Assembly: GCA_963598415.1 (NCBI GenBank)
Contig: CAVBUH010000073.1
Span: forward strand, 62,001 to 126,000
Length of the DNA: 64,000 nt
From: Colimorpha_A sp900556615
Lineage (GTDB): Bacteria; Bacillota; Clostridia; Oscillospirales; CAG-272
Direction of reading: 5' to 3'
This document shows positions 25,448 to 33,927 of this stretch, one piece after another. The notes beneath the pieces were generated by a model. It was not told where the DNA came from, searched no databases, and saw only the letters and a program-made list of their open reading frames with translations. A program made the position numbers and the translations under genes. The number at the start of each line of letters is the position of its first letter. Position 1 is the stretch's first letter.

Positions 25448-26191
25448 ATGGGATATACCTTTGTTTTTAAACGAACAGAAAAGAAATATCTGCTCTCGCA
25501 GGAGGCATATTTATATTTGAAAAAAAGTATCGGTGGCTATCTTCTTCCCGACAAATATGGGAAAAGCACAATATGCAGCATATATCTCGACACTCCGGAT
25601 TACCGTTTGATACGCGCGTCGACAGAGGCTGTCAATTACAAGGAAAAAATTCGTTTGCGTTCCTACGGAACTCCGTTATTGGCTGATGACAGGGTGTTTC
25701 TTGAAATAAAAAAGAAATGCGACAGAATCGTATATAAAAGAAGAGAATCCATGACGCTGAGGGAGGCGGAAACCTATCTTGCGGGAGGTGAAATTCCTTT
25801 TGATTCCCAGATAATGAAAGAGCTTCATTATGCTATGAATTTCTATCATTGGCCCAAGCCTGCCGTTGCGATTTCTTATGAAAGGGAAGCCTTTTTTGAC
25901 CGGAGCAATCCCGATTTGCGTCTTACCTTTGATACCGGCGTTCGTTTCCGGACCGACCGGCTCAGTCTTGCGGACGGGACGGGCGGGCAGATGATATTGC
26001 CGGAAGAGACGGTACTGCTTGAAGTGAAAAGCACAGGAGGGATGCCGTTATGGCTTGCCGAGACGCTTGATTCGGGGGGAATATATCCTACCTCGTTTTC
26101 CAAATACGGAACGGCTTATCAGAATATGATAAAAAATAAAATTCATGATTTCAAAAGAGTGCCAGAATCGCTTTGCGTCCATACGGCATGA
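25448..26191 (+). CDS. VTC domain-containing protein (polyphosphate polymerase-like)
   Basis: About 247 residues forming a VTC/CYTH-like tunnel domain. Charged tunnel motifs are visible: FKRTEKKYLLS, the beta strand SIYLDTPDYRLIR, KEKIRLRSYG, FLEIKKKCDRIVYKRR, and late VLLEVKSTGGMPLW. In yeast this fold makes polyphosphate; bacterial homologues usually travel with DUF4956 and CotH or carbohydrate-binding proteins and lack a proven reaction. ATG at 25448 is preferred (AGGAGG 7 nt upstream); ATG at 25442 is too close to that site. It is separated from DUF4956 by 586 bp of inserted repeats. Confidence 0.88.
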   Translation: MGYTFVFKRTEKKYLLSQEAYLYLKKSIGGYLLPDKYGKSTICSIYLDTPDYRLIRASTEAVNYKEKIRLRSYGTPLLADDRVFLEIKKKCDRIVYKRRESMTLREAETYLAGGEIPFDSQIMKELHYAMNFYHWPKPAVAISYEREAFFDRSNPDLRLTFDTGVRFRTDRLSLADGTGGQMILPEETVLLEVKSTGGMPLWLAETLDSGGIYPTSFSKYGTAYQNMIKNKIHDFKRVPESLCVHTA

Positions 26192-26233
26192 AGCAACCGT
26201 TTCTTCCTTATATACCCTAAAAGTTATATTGAA

Positions 26234-26417
26234 GAGCACCTCAGAAAATTCACGGTTCCAATCCGGCTTGATCTGTTTTCCGTCATTCGTCACAAACAAT
26301 TTAATATTTATTTTATCTATACTTGGGGGCGCTTCAATCGCTGTCTGTGAAATTTTTGTTTAGACTGATGAAAAAATCTCATTGCCGTCTATGAACATTG
26401 AATTTTTAGAGATACCC
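26234..26417 (-). repeat. Family E MITE, copy E3
   Basis: Reverse copy, slightly longer than others through an A/T-rich internal insertion near 26300-26320. Right end TTTTTAGAGATACCC with TA at 26418-26419; left end AGCACCTCAGAAAAT. No gene interrupts 26192-26777. Confidence 0.7.
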
Positions 26418-26419
26418 TA

Positions 26420-26566
26420 ATGCTATTTCGTTTTTTCGGCGGATTTTATGATGAAAAATATCTTAAAGATGAGCAAAGCGAGTCTACACGCCGAGGGGAG
26501 AAGTTCAAAACCCGTGATTTTGGGCTGCGGCGAAAGCGTGCGTATACTTGCCGCAGCATAACCGGG
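26420..26566 (+). repeat. Family C repeat, copy C3 (ends missing)
   Basis: Core of family C (GATGAGCAAAGCGAGTC..CACGCCGAGGGGAG) without its terminal inverted repeats, squeezed between E3 and D2. Confidence 0.65.
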
Positions 26567-26747
26567 GCAGTCGCACGTTAGCGCGACTGCCCCACGAAAT
26601 CGGGTTTTGCGGATGAAATCCGCAATTTTAACCATTTAAATTCATAATAATCCAAAGAAAATACAGTCAAAAACACCCAATTCGGCATTTTCCCGGTTTC
26701 TCGACCGGGAAAATGCTGGGCTTGTTGCTTAGCGCAACAGCCCGGTT
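26567..26747 (-). repeat. Family D multi-hairpin repeat, copy D2 (inverted)
   Basis: Reverse complement of D1/D3. The GGGGCAGTC hairpin has its loop inverted and the CATTTTCCCGG hairpin is extended, yet the stems still pair. It ends about 30 bp before the DUF4956 start. Confidence 0.8.
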
Positions 26748-26777
26748 TGAAATAACAATAATAAAGGAGACCAACCT

Positions 26778-27446
26778 ATGTCGAGCATTTTTACATCGAT
26801 TACCGAAGGAGGAGTTACCGCTCCGATTTATTTTATCTGCACAGCGGTTGCGCTTTTGTGCGGAGCTATAACCGCTGTGACCGCTATGTTCCGTTCACGG
26901 ATATCAAGAAGCTTTTTTGTATCGCTTATTCTTCTTCCTGCCATTGTTGAAACGGTTATTATCATGGTGAATGGGAATGTCGGTACAGGTGTCGCGGTAA
27001 TGGGAGCTTTTTCACTTGTGCGTTTCCGTTCTGCGCCGGGAAAAGCAAAGGAAATCGCGATTATTTTTCTCACCATGACGGCAGGGCTTGCCTGTGCGGC
27101 GGGATATGTGGGTATCGCTTTTGTATTTACCTTGATTATCTGTGCGGTGATCGTTATGATTTCTCTTATTCCCATGAGAGGCGAGAGGGAGCTTGATCTT
27201 CGCATTACAATACCCGAATCCTTGAATTATACCGATATTTTCAGCGATTTGTTTGAAAAATACACGGTTAAAAACCGTCTTGTTTCGGTTCGGACCTCGA
27301 ATATGGGAAGTATGTATAAGCTTGTGTATAAAATTGAACTTAAAAATTCTGCCGATACGAAAAGCCTTATCGACGAGATGAGATGCCGTAACGGAAACCT
27401 TGAGATTATGATATCGGAAGCGGAAGAAAGAGGAGATGAACTTTAA
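26778..27446 (+). CDS. DUF4956 domain-containing membrane protein
   Basis: 222 residues. Three to four N-terminal transmembrane helices (about 15-35, 45-65, 70-90, 95-120) include the family block GTGVAVMGAFSLVRFRSAPG. A cytoplasmic alpha/beta domain follows (about 130-215). DUF4956 genes are commonly next to VTC-domain genes, as here, so the two probably act together at the membrane. RBS AAAGGAG. Its stop overlaps the next start as TAATG. Confidence 0.88.
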   Translation: MSSIFTSITEGGVTAPIYFICTAVALLCGAITAVTAMFRSRISRSFFVSLILLPAIVETVIIMVNGNVGTGVAVMGAFSLVRFRSAPGKAKEIAIIFLTMTAGLACAAGYVGIAFVFTLIICAVIVMISLIPMRGERELDLRITIPESLNYTDIFSDLFEKYTVKNRLVSVRTSNMGSMYKLVYKIELKNSADTKSLIDEMRCRNGNLEIMISEAEERGDEL

Positions 27447-29365
27447 TGAAAAAGAAACATACAGTAGCTGCGATGATTGCGGTAGTGGTTTCTGCGGTGC
27501 TGATTTTTGGTTCCTGCTCCGGAGGGAGACCGGGAACGGAAAAGACGGATGGTTCCGGTTCGGAAACCGGCGGGGCACAGGTTTCCGCCGATATTGAAAA
27601 CATGGACTTTGAATTTACCGAGCGTGACGGCAGTACGTCATATGATGAAGCCGCCGCTTCCTTTATAACGTTATCCGACTCGGGAAGCTCCGTCAATGGA
27701 GCGGGCGCTTCCGCTGACGGAGCAAATGTTGCCGTTACCGCTGCCGGTACTTATATTGTGACCGGAAGTGTTTCGGACGCGTCTTTGACTGTTACCGCAG
27801 GAAAGGAAGATAAGATACAGCTTGTTTTCAGAGGGGTATCGATTTCCTGTTCGGACGGTCCGGCGCTGTATATTGCCTCTGCCGACAAGGTATTTGTTAC
27901 GCTTGATGAGGGAAGTGAAATCAGTCTTGCCGACGGAGGCTCCTATGAAAAAACGGACGGGGAGACAACGCTTGACGCCGCGCTTTTCAGCCGCGAGGAT
28001 CTTACTGTTAACGGAAGCGGGAGTCTTACTGTCAGCGGAAATTATAAGCATGCCGTCGTATCAAAGGATGATCTTGTTATAACCGGAGGGCATTTCATGC
28101 TGACCGCCGTGAAGTCGGGACTGAACGGTAAGGACTGTGTAAAAATTTCCGGAGGTAGCTTCGTGATAGATGCCGGAAGCGACGGAATCCGTTCTGACAA
28201 TGAGGAGGATTCGGCGCGCGGGTATGTATATATCAAGGGAGGCAGCTTTGATATAACAGCGGGAAATGACGGAATCCAGGCGGAAACCTTGCTGAAAATA
28301 GAGGGCGGAGAATTTAAAATCGTAACGGGAGGCGGCAGCGTCAATGCGTCGACGACGCCTGACGGAAGCATGAATCCCGGATGGGGCGGCTGGGGAGAAA
28401 AACCCGGCTCACAAGGTACGACGAGCGCCGAAGAAGAATCAGCCAAAGGACTTAAGGCGGCCTCTTCCATCATCATTTCCGGAGGCAGCTTTGATATAGA
28501 TTCTTCCGATGATTCGCTTCATTCAAACGGTACTGTTGAAATAATCGAAGGCAGTATTATTGCAAGCTCGGGTGATGACGGAGTCCATGCCGATTCTTCT
28601 CTCTCTGTAAGCGGAGGAATAGTCAATATAAAAAAGAGCTATGAAGGGCTTGAGAGCTCCGATATCAGCATATCCGGAGGAAATATCTCGGTAACAGCTT
28701 CCGATGACGGCTTAAATGCGGCGGGAGGAAATGATTTATCGTCAGTTAACGGCAGACCGGGACAGGGAATGTTTTCTTCTGCTATAGGAACGATCAGCAT
28801 TTCGGGCGGATATATATTTATTAATGCTTCAGGAGACGGCATAGACAGTAACGGAACACTTTCCGTAAGCGGAGGAATCACTTTGGTTTCCGGTCCTACC
28901 GACAACGGAAACGGAGCGCTTGATTATGAAAGCTCTGCCACAGTGAGCGGAGGTGTGCTGATTGCGCTTGGAGGCGCCGGTATGGCGCAGGGGTTCAGCT
29001 CGGCGGAAAATCAGGGAGCGATCTTAGTTTCCTTCAGTACACAGAATGCCGGAACATCGATTGCTCTCTGTGACAGCAACGGTAAGGTTATCGTTTCCTT
29101 TACAGCGCCGAAAGCATATCAGTCGGCGGTAATCACCGCACCGGGAATCGATAGCGGAAACACTTATACCCTTGTGTCAGGGGCGGAGGTCAGCGGAGCC
29201 GACGAAAACGGATATGCCGAAAATACCGTTAAATCGGGAGGAACCGTTCTTGCGGAAATGGAAATGACGTCTTCTCTTTACGGTTCTTCCGGAGGACAGA
29301 TGAACCCCGGAGGGCAGATGAATCCCGGTGCACAGGGGGGATTCAGACCGGGCGGAAAACGTTAA
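27446..29365 (+). CDS. Beta-helix carbohydrate-binding lipoprotein (Cthe_2159-like)
   Basis: 639 residues. Signal peptide with lipobox ending FGSC (Cys about 23) and a Gly/Ser-rich linker. Residues 150-530 contain many repeats of the pattern ISGGSFDI-(x)n-DDGIHS, a parallel right-handed beta-helix as in Cthe_2159, a pectate-binding protein of Clostridium thermocellum. The C-terminus has a short repeat GGQMNPGGQMNPG. Translation is coupled to DUF4956 (TAATG, AGGAG upstream). The final TAA is completed by the first base of element A6, so the original gene may have ended here or been shortened. Confidence 0.85.
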   Translation: MKKKHTVAAMIAVVVSAVLIFGSCSGGRPGTEKTDGSGSETGGAQVSADIENMDFEFTERDGSTSYDEAAASFITLSDSGSSVNGAGASADGANVAVTAAGTYIVTGSVSDASLTVTAGKEDKIQLVFRGVSISCSDGPALYIASADKVFVTLDEGSEISLADGGSYEKTDGETTLDAALFSREDLTVNGSGSLTVSGNYKHAVVSKDDLVITGGHFMLTAVKSGLNGKDCVKISGGSFVIDAGSDGIRSDNEEDSARGYVYIKGGSFDITAGNDGIQAETLLKIEGGEFKIVTGGGSVNASTTPDGSMNPGWGGWGEKPGSQGTTSAEEESAKGLKAASSIIISGGSFDIDSSDDSLHSNGTVEIIEGSIIASSGDDGVHADSSLSVSGGIVNIKKSYEGLESSDISISGGNISVTASDDGLNAAGGNDLSSVNGRPGQGMFSSAIGTISISGGYIFINASGDGIDSNGTLSVSGGITLVSGPTDNGNGALDYESSATVSGGVLIALGGAGMAQGFSSAENQGAILVSFSTQNAGTSIALCDSNGKVIVSFTAPKAYQSAVITAPGIDSGNTYTLVSGAEVSGADENGYAENTVKSGGTVLAEMEMTSSLYGSSGGQMNPGGQMNPGAQGGFRPGGKR

Positions 29366-29539
29366 GGCAATACCGCACAGTGTACAGCTAACGCCTTTAT
29401 TGCGCATATGCTTACCTCTATTCCGTCAACCTTCATAAATTTCGTTGGTAGATGAGTCGCTCTTGCCTTCTCAATATGTATTGTCTGACGAAAAATCTGG
29501 CGGCGCAGCTGCACAACAATCATTGTGCGGTATTGGCCT
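29365..29539 (+). repeat. Family A MITE, copy A6
   Basis: Full-length copy starting within the stop codon of the beta-helix lipoprotein gene; TA at 29363-29364 and 29540-29541. Confidence 0.88.
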
Positions 29540-29620
29540 TAAAGCATATTGCTTTAAGAGTTCCGGAATAACGGGAAGCCTGAATATAATACGGGAATTT
29601 TTATTGATATAGGAAAATAA

Positions 29621-29670
29621 TAAAATCCAAAAGACTGTTTACCTTCGTGCGAACAGTCTTTTGGATTTTA
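29621..29670. terminator. Bidirectional terminator
   Basis: 18-bp arms AAAATCCAAAAGACTGTT / AACAGTCTTTTGGATTTT around a 12-nt loop, between convergent beta-helix and spo0A genes. Confidence 0.9.
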
Positions 29671-29713
29671 TGGCGAGACGGTCGGGGGTATTGCTCCGGA
29701 TCGCAGTGATATG

Positions 29714-30487
29714 TTATGAAAGCTTATTTTGCAGTCTGAGATTATCGGCTATCATGGCGATAAACTCGGAATTTGTCGGCTTTCCCCGATTATTCTGTAT
29801 GGTATATCCAAAGTAGGAATTTAAGGTTTCGACGTCTCCCCTGTCCCAGGCAACTTCAATGGCATGGCGTATGGCACGCTCTACTCTTGATGAGGTAGTA
29901 GAGTATTTTTTTGCTACTGAGGGATAAAGTATTTTGGTTACGGAATTTATGATATCGGAGTCCTCTATCGTGAGCATAATGGCGGTTCTCAGATACTGAT
30001 AGCCTTTTATATGAGCGGGAACACCAATTTGGTGAATTACCTTTGTAACCTGTGTTTCAATATCCGGTTCTCTGCCGCGGGATACGGCGCGTTTTCCGGC
30101 ATTACGGACCGAGTATATTCTGCGTATTCTTTCATCGAGCTGTTTATAATCAATAGGGCGCAGCATACAAAAATCGGCTCCTGCTTCAGTTGCCTCGGCA
30201 AACATATTTTGGTTGTTAACCACTGAATACACCATGAATGCGGGTACTCCGTCAGGCTGTAGATTTAAAAGCTGCGATCCTTTTATTACCTGTATACAAT
30301 CAAGCTTTGAAAGCCATATGTCGGTAAGGACAATATCCGGATGAACCTTGTCGATTTTGTAAAGTGCATCTTCTCCGTTTGTTGCTTCTTCAATGAGCTT
30401 GTAACCGAGTCCGGTAAGGTTGGAGCGACAGCTCCGTCTGAAATCTGCGTTTTCATCTGCTATCAGTATTTTAATGTTCTGTTCCAT
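29714..30487 (-). CDS. spo0A: Stage 0 sporulation response regulator Spo0A
   Basis: 257 residues. Master regulator of sporulation entry: a receiver domain (1-120) and the Spo0A DNA-binding domain. Diagnostic blocks are VIHQIGVPAHIKGYQYL, ATSSRVERAI-like TTSSRVERAIRHAIEVAW and KPTNSEFIAMIAD. The phosphoacceptor Asp56 (LTDIW) is kept, but the acidic pair is Asp-Glu, the Thr switch is Ser88 and the conserved Lys of the LKP motif is Arg110 (MLRPID). ATG at 30487 follows GGAGTG; a TTGCAA-17-TATTAT promoter is 37 bp upstream. The frequent neighbour spoIVB is absent. Confidence 0.95.
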   Translation of the reverse strand: MEQNIKILIADENADFRRSCRSNLTGLGYKLIEEATNGEDALYKIDKVHPDIVLTDIWLSKLDCIQVIKGSQLLNLQPDGVPAFMVYSVVNNQNMFAEATEAGADFCMLRPIDYKQLDERIRRIYSVRNAGKRAVSRGREPDIETQVTKVIHQIGVPAHIKGYQYLRTAIMLTIEDSDIINSVTKILYPSVAKKYSTTSSRVERAIRHAIEVAWDRGDVETLNSYFGYTIQNNRGKPTNSEFIAMIADNLRLQNKLS

Positions 30488-30523
30488 TTGAGTACACTCC
30501 GTTAATTTTTTTATTATGTCAAT

Positions 30524-30552
30524 ATAATACCATATTTTGGAAAATTTTGCAA
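30524..30552 (-). promoter_or_regulatory. SigA-type promoter of spo0A
   Basis: Minus strand TTGCAA, 17-nt spacer, TATTAT. Confidence 0.55.
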
Positions 30553-30705
30553 TACCCGCCATAAAAAATAATTAACAAAAATTTCCATATATTTTATGAC
30601 ATAATGCACAAAAGGTCGAAAAACAACCGGATTACTCCGTTTTTATCTCATGAAAAACACATATCCAAAGAAATATTCGCATAATATTTCAGTATAAGAG
30701 AATAA

Positions 30706-31032
30706 AGGCAATACCGCGGGGACGGAAGCGCAGTCCTATTTTTCGCCAGACGAGACAAATTGAGAAGGCAAGAGTGACTCCTTTGCCGGGAAAATTTGTG
30801 AAGGGAATCTCTAACAATTCAATGTACATAGATGGCAAAGAGCTTTCTTAGTCAGGCTAAACAAAAATCCCGCAGACAGCGTATCCATCTGTCAAGGATT
30901 TTTGCGACAAATGACGGAAAACAGATCGAGCCGGTCTTGGGCAGTGATTTTGAGAGGCCACTAAAGGATGACGAAAAATTGCCCGGCAGATGCATTTATC
31001 AAGACGCAAGCCGTGAACCTTGCGGTAATGCC
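30706..31032 (-). repeat. Family A MITE, copy A7, split by a family E element
   Basis: Left part 30706-30801 and right part 30962-31032 read as one reverse A copy once the E4 element is removed. Ends AGGCAATACCGC.. and ..TGCGGTAATGCCT. Confidence 0.78.
30802..30961 (+). repeat. Family E MITE, copy E4 (nested in A7)
   Basis: AGGGAATCTCTAACAATTC at left and TTTTGAGAGGCCAC at right, inserted in the A interior between GTGAAG and ATGACG. Confidence 0.78.
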
Positions 31033-31075
31033 TAAAAAACAAGATACAGCGGCGTAAGAAAGAGAAGCTTTTCTA

Positions 31076-31255
31076 AGGAATCACCTGAATGAATCGTCAA
31101 CGGATCTTTGCGGCAGATGATTGCCCGGCATCTGTAGTTGCGTCAAGGCGCAACTACTAAAAACCTTGAAATATGAACCATATTCCTGCGTTTTTTCCTT
31201 GCCGTTCAAAAAATTATCTCGGAAATCTGCATAGCCGATTAATTCAGCGATTCCC
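31076..31255 (+). repeat. Family F MITE, copy F1
   Basis: 180 bp, ends AGGAATCACCTGAATGAATC / GATTAATTCAGCGATTCCC, TA at 31074-31075 and 31256-31257. It contains an internal hairpin AGTTGCGTC/AAGGCGCAACT that F2 lacks. It ends 23 bp before the spoIID start codon. Confidence 0.8.
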
Positions 31256-31278
31256 TAACGCCGGGAAAGGTGGAGAAT

Positions 31279-32391
31279 ATGAATATTAAAATGAGGCTTT
31301 CGATTTTTTGCTGTATAGCGGCATGTATGTTGACAGTAGCGGTACCGCTTATCTCTGAGGCAACATACGGAGGACGCGGAGCTGAAGCGGGAGTGAAGGA
31401 TTCCGGAAACCTGGTATATATTCCTGTAAAGGATGCGGAGGAAAGCACGCCGGAAACGGTATGGGAGGAACCCCCGGAGGGGGATTCCTTGACGTCAGAC
31501 GGCACCTCTGACAATATCGGCAACCTCCCTGTTTATAATGGAGATTTTACAATAACGGTGCTTGACGCAAAAACAGGGGAAGCAAGCGAGATGGAGCTTG
31601 ACGATTACATAACGTGTGTCGTAGCGGCTGAAATGCCATATACCTTTAACAGTGAAGCGCTGAAGGCGCAGGCTGTTGCGGCGAGAAGTTATTGCCTATA
31701 TAAGATACTCAACGGATCGGGACATGAGAATGCCGATGTGTGTACGAGCTATGCTCACTGCGCCGCTTTTGTGTCGGACGACAGTCTTGTAAACAAGTAC
31801 GGAGAAACAACGGCGAAAAAGATACTGAAAAAGGTAAGAGAGGCGGTAGAGGCTACCTCCGGTCAGATAATTACCTATAAAGAAAAACCGGCGCTTGCGC
31901 TTTTTCATTCGAGATCCTGGAAATATACAGAATCGTCCGTCAATGTATGGGGAGGAAATTTGCCCTATCTTGTTTCGGTTTCTACACCGGAAGAGGACAG
32001 CGTCTCGACGGTGACAGTATCTGAGAGCGAGCTTAAGAAGCTCTTTCAATCAAACTATGCGGTAAAGGTGTCGTCGTCTTCCGGCACTCCAGAACTTACC
32101 TCTGAGGTGAACGACACGGGACGGCAGTCGTCTGTGTTTTACGGCGGCAGTGAACTGAAAGCAAAGAAGCTTCGAACGCTGCTCGGTTTGAAATCCTGTG
32201 ACTTCGAGTATGAAAGAACGGCGGAGGGCTGGGTTTTTACCGTTCACGGATACGGTCACGGCGTCGGAATGAGTCAATACGGTGCGAACGTGATGGCGAA
32301 AAACGGAAGTGGTTATGCGGAGATTCTCACCCATTATTATACCGGCGTTTCAATAGATACGATAGATCATATCGAAGCAATATGGGAGTAA
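31279..32391 (+). CDS. spoIID: Stage II sporulation protein D (SpoIID)
   Basis: About 370 residues. Peptidoglycan lytic transglycosylase of the engulfment DMP complex. N-terminal membrane anchor (about residues 7-25), then the SpoIID core: VVAAEMPYTFNSEALKAQAV contains the catalytic Glu; CTSYAHC provides the Cys pair that binds zinc in Clostridial homologues; HGYGHGVGMSQYGA is the C-terminal signature. In the usual FHSTSGG-type loop this protein has FHSRSWKYTESS. ATG at 31279 follows GGTGGAG. spoIIQ and spoIIID, common downstream neighbours, are not present; the upstream region is filled by repeats. Confidence 0.92.
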   Translation: MNIKMRLSIFCCIAACMLTVAVPLISEATYGGRGAEAGVKDSGNLVYIPVKDAEESTPETVWEEPPEGDSLTSDGTSDNIGNLPVYNGDFTITVLDAKTGEASEMELDDYITCVVAAEMPYTFNSEALKAQAVAARSYCLYKILNGSGHENADVCTSYAHCAAFVSDDSLVNKYGETTAKKILKKVREAVEATSGQIITYKEKPALALFHSRSWKYTESSVNVWGGNLPYLVSVSTPEEDSVSTVTVSESELKKLFQSNYAVKVSSSSGTPELTSEVNDTGRQSSVFYGGSELKAKKLRTLLGLKSCDFEYERTAEGWVFTVHGYGHGVGMSQYGANVMAKNGSGYAEILTHYYTGVSIDTIDHIEAIWE

Positions 32392-32831
32392 ATACCAAAC
32401 AAACTGAAAAGGATATTTCAAATCCGGCAGAAAAAACACAGCTTGATCATAGTGCATCAGATGGGATATCACAGCAATAAGTGGTATTGTTATATAAAAA
32501 TATAGGACAGTGAACGTAAAGCAGTGAATTTTCTATATAATTATAGCCGTAGGGAGAATTTTTTAACCTTCAGTAAATTTTCGACGGTAGCACAGAGAAG
32601 GCCAACTGTTTTGGCGATACGGAAACTTTGCTAAGGGGAAACAGTCCGGTTAACTGAGGCTAATGTATATACCACTTACCAATTTTATAGGTACATCCAT
32701 AAGCTTTGAAGCTTGTACCGATGCTATGCCGTTGCTTTGAGATTGTCCGCGGATTGCTTGCTTCTTTTATCTGGCTTCCATGATAATTTGTTCGAATAGA
32801 AAACGAAGGGTATCCTGTTAGCTGAGGTGGT

Positions 32832-32876
32832 GACGTAAGCGGTGGAAAGATAATATTTCCACCGCTTATGTGTTAT
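32832..32876. terminator. Terminator-like hairpin
   Basis: TAAGCGGTGGAAA / TTTCCACCGCTTA arms around a 7-nt loop, in the gap 32392-32880, which otherwise shows no gene. Confidence 0.5.
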
Positions 32877-32880
32877 CATA

Positions 32881-33108
32881 TTAAAATGGAATAACACACC
32901 TTACACGATTTCTTGTTCTATCTATCATATATTTTTCTTTCCAAGCAAGGTATTCTTCGTGCAGACTTTTAATGAAATTTGTCTTTGTATCAGGATTTTC
33001 CCATTCTTTTTGTCTTTTAATCATTTCAACATAAAAGAACCGACAAAATAGGAAGGTGCTTTCTTGCCTATACCTTTAATTCAAACGATTTTTAATTGGC
33101 TTACTCAT
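32881..33108 (-). pseudogene. Small gene with one in-frame stop (about 75 codons)
   Basis: GGAGGG and ATG at 33108 open a frame MSKPIKNRLN, then TAA at 33076-33078, after which the same frame stays open to 32881 and ends RNRVRCVIPF. The downstream half has normal amino-acid composition (LHEEYLAWKEKYMI), so it reads like one small protein broken by a nonsense change. Product not recognised. It is AT-rich like the nitroreductase pair next to it. Confidence 0.4.
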
Positions 33109-33253
33109 TGTGAATCCCTCCGGTTTTCTTTCGATAGGATTATATCATATAGATGTATGATTGACTTTAACTGCGGACATAAGACTGCAAGGAGTTTTTA
33201 GAAAAAAGCAGCCTTAAACTGAGGTCCAAGACTACTATGTGTGAAGCTGTTAT

Positions 33254-33925
33254 TTATTTCCAAGTGAAATTTTCTTTTCCTGCACCAATTTCAAAGTGAT
33301 ATTTTACAATACCAAGGTCAATCTTTGAATAAAATTTTCCTAATGATTTTGCAGATACTTTTGAACCATCTAAATCAAAGTAGAACTTCTGTTGATTCAT
33401 AGCTGTTGGAGCAAGCATTGCAGCTTTTACACCATCTATAAACCATTGTGGGTTCTGTTGATTCATGGTGCAGAACTTACTGATTTCCTTTGATTTATGT
33501 TCCGCGCCTTGAGTTGAACCATATCCAAGTGAAATAATTATTCTTAATTTTTCATCAAATTTAACTTCAATATTCTTCTTTACGATACTCTTGGAAACAG
33601 TCATTGCCACCCAACAAGTATTCAATCCTAATGATTGAGCCAGTAAAACAATTCGTTCTCCGTAATATCCTAATTTCTCATCAAGGTCAGAATTTTTCTT
33701 GCCGACTAATGCGATATAGTTCTGAACTCCTGAGAATTTACCATAGTGAGCCATTAGTCCGTCAAAGGCTTTTTTTTCATTTGTAACAAGCTGAATATGA
33801 AGATTTCCTTCTCGATTGCATGCCTTAATTTCAGAATTTAACTTCTGTATAAGTTCCTGTGAAATTGGTTGGTCGGTATAGCTGCGAACTGAGTGACGAG
33901 CCTTCATTGCTTCTAAAATAGTCAT
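33254..33925 (-). CDS. Nitroreductase family protein
   Basis: 223-residue FMN-dependent oxidoreductase domain. The FMN-binding start RHSVRSYTDQPIS lies at residues 10-22, the central YYGERIVLLAQSLGLNTCWVA block follows, and ISLGYG precedes the last third (nfrA/nitroreductase-like). Likely reduces nitro compounds or quinones with NAD(P)H. It starts 2 nt after the ArsR gene, with GAGGAGG inside the regulator's last codons, so it is co-transcribed and probably controlled by it. AT-rich codon use suggests recent acquisition of the pair. Confidence 0.87.
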   Translation of the reverse strand: MTILEAMKARHSVRSYTDQPISQELIQKLNSEIKACNREGNLHIQLVTNEKKAFDGLMAHYGKFSGVQNYIALVGKKNSDLDEKLGYYGERIVLLAQSLGLNTCWVAMTVSKSIVKKNIEVKFDEKLRIIISLGYGSTQGAEHKSKEISKFCTMNQQNPQWFIDGVKAAMLAPTAMNQQKFYFDLDGSKVSAKSLGKFYSKIDLGIVKYHFEIGAGKENFTWK

Positions 33926-33927
33926 TT

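Noticed and set aside
30832..31035. ORF spanning the nested E4/A7 repeats
   Set aside because: It follows repeat sequence only; equivalent frames are broken in other E and A copies, so it is not a gene.
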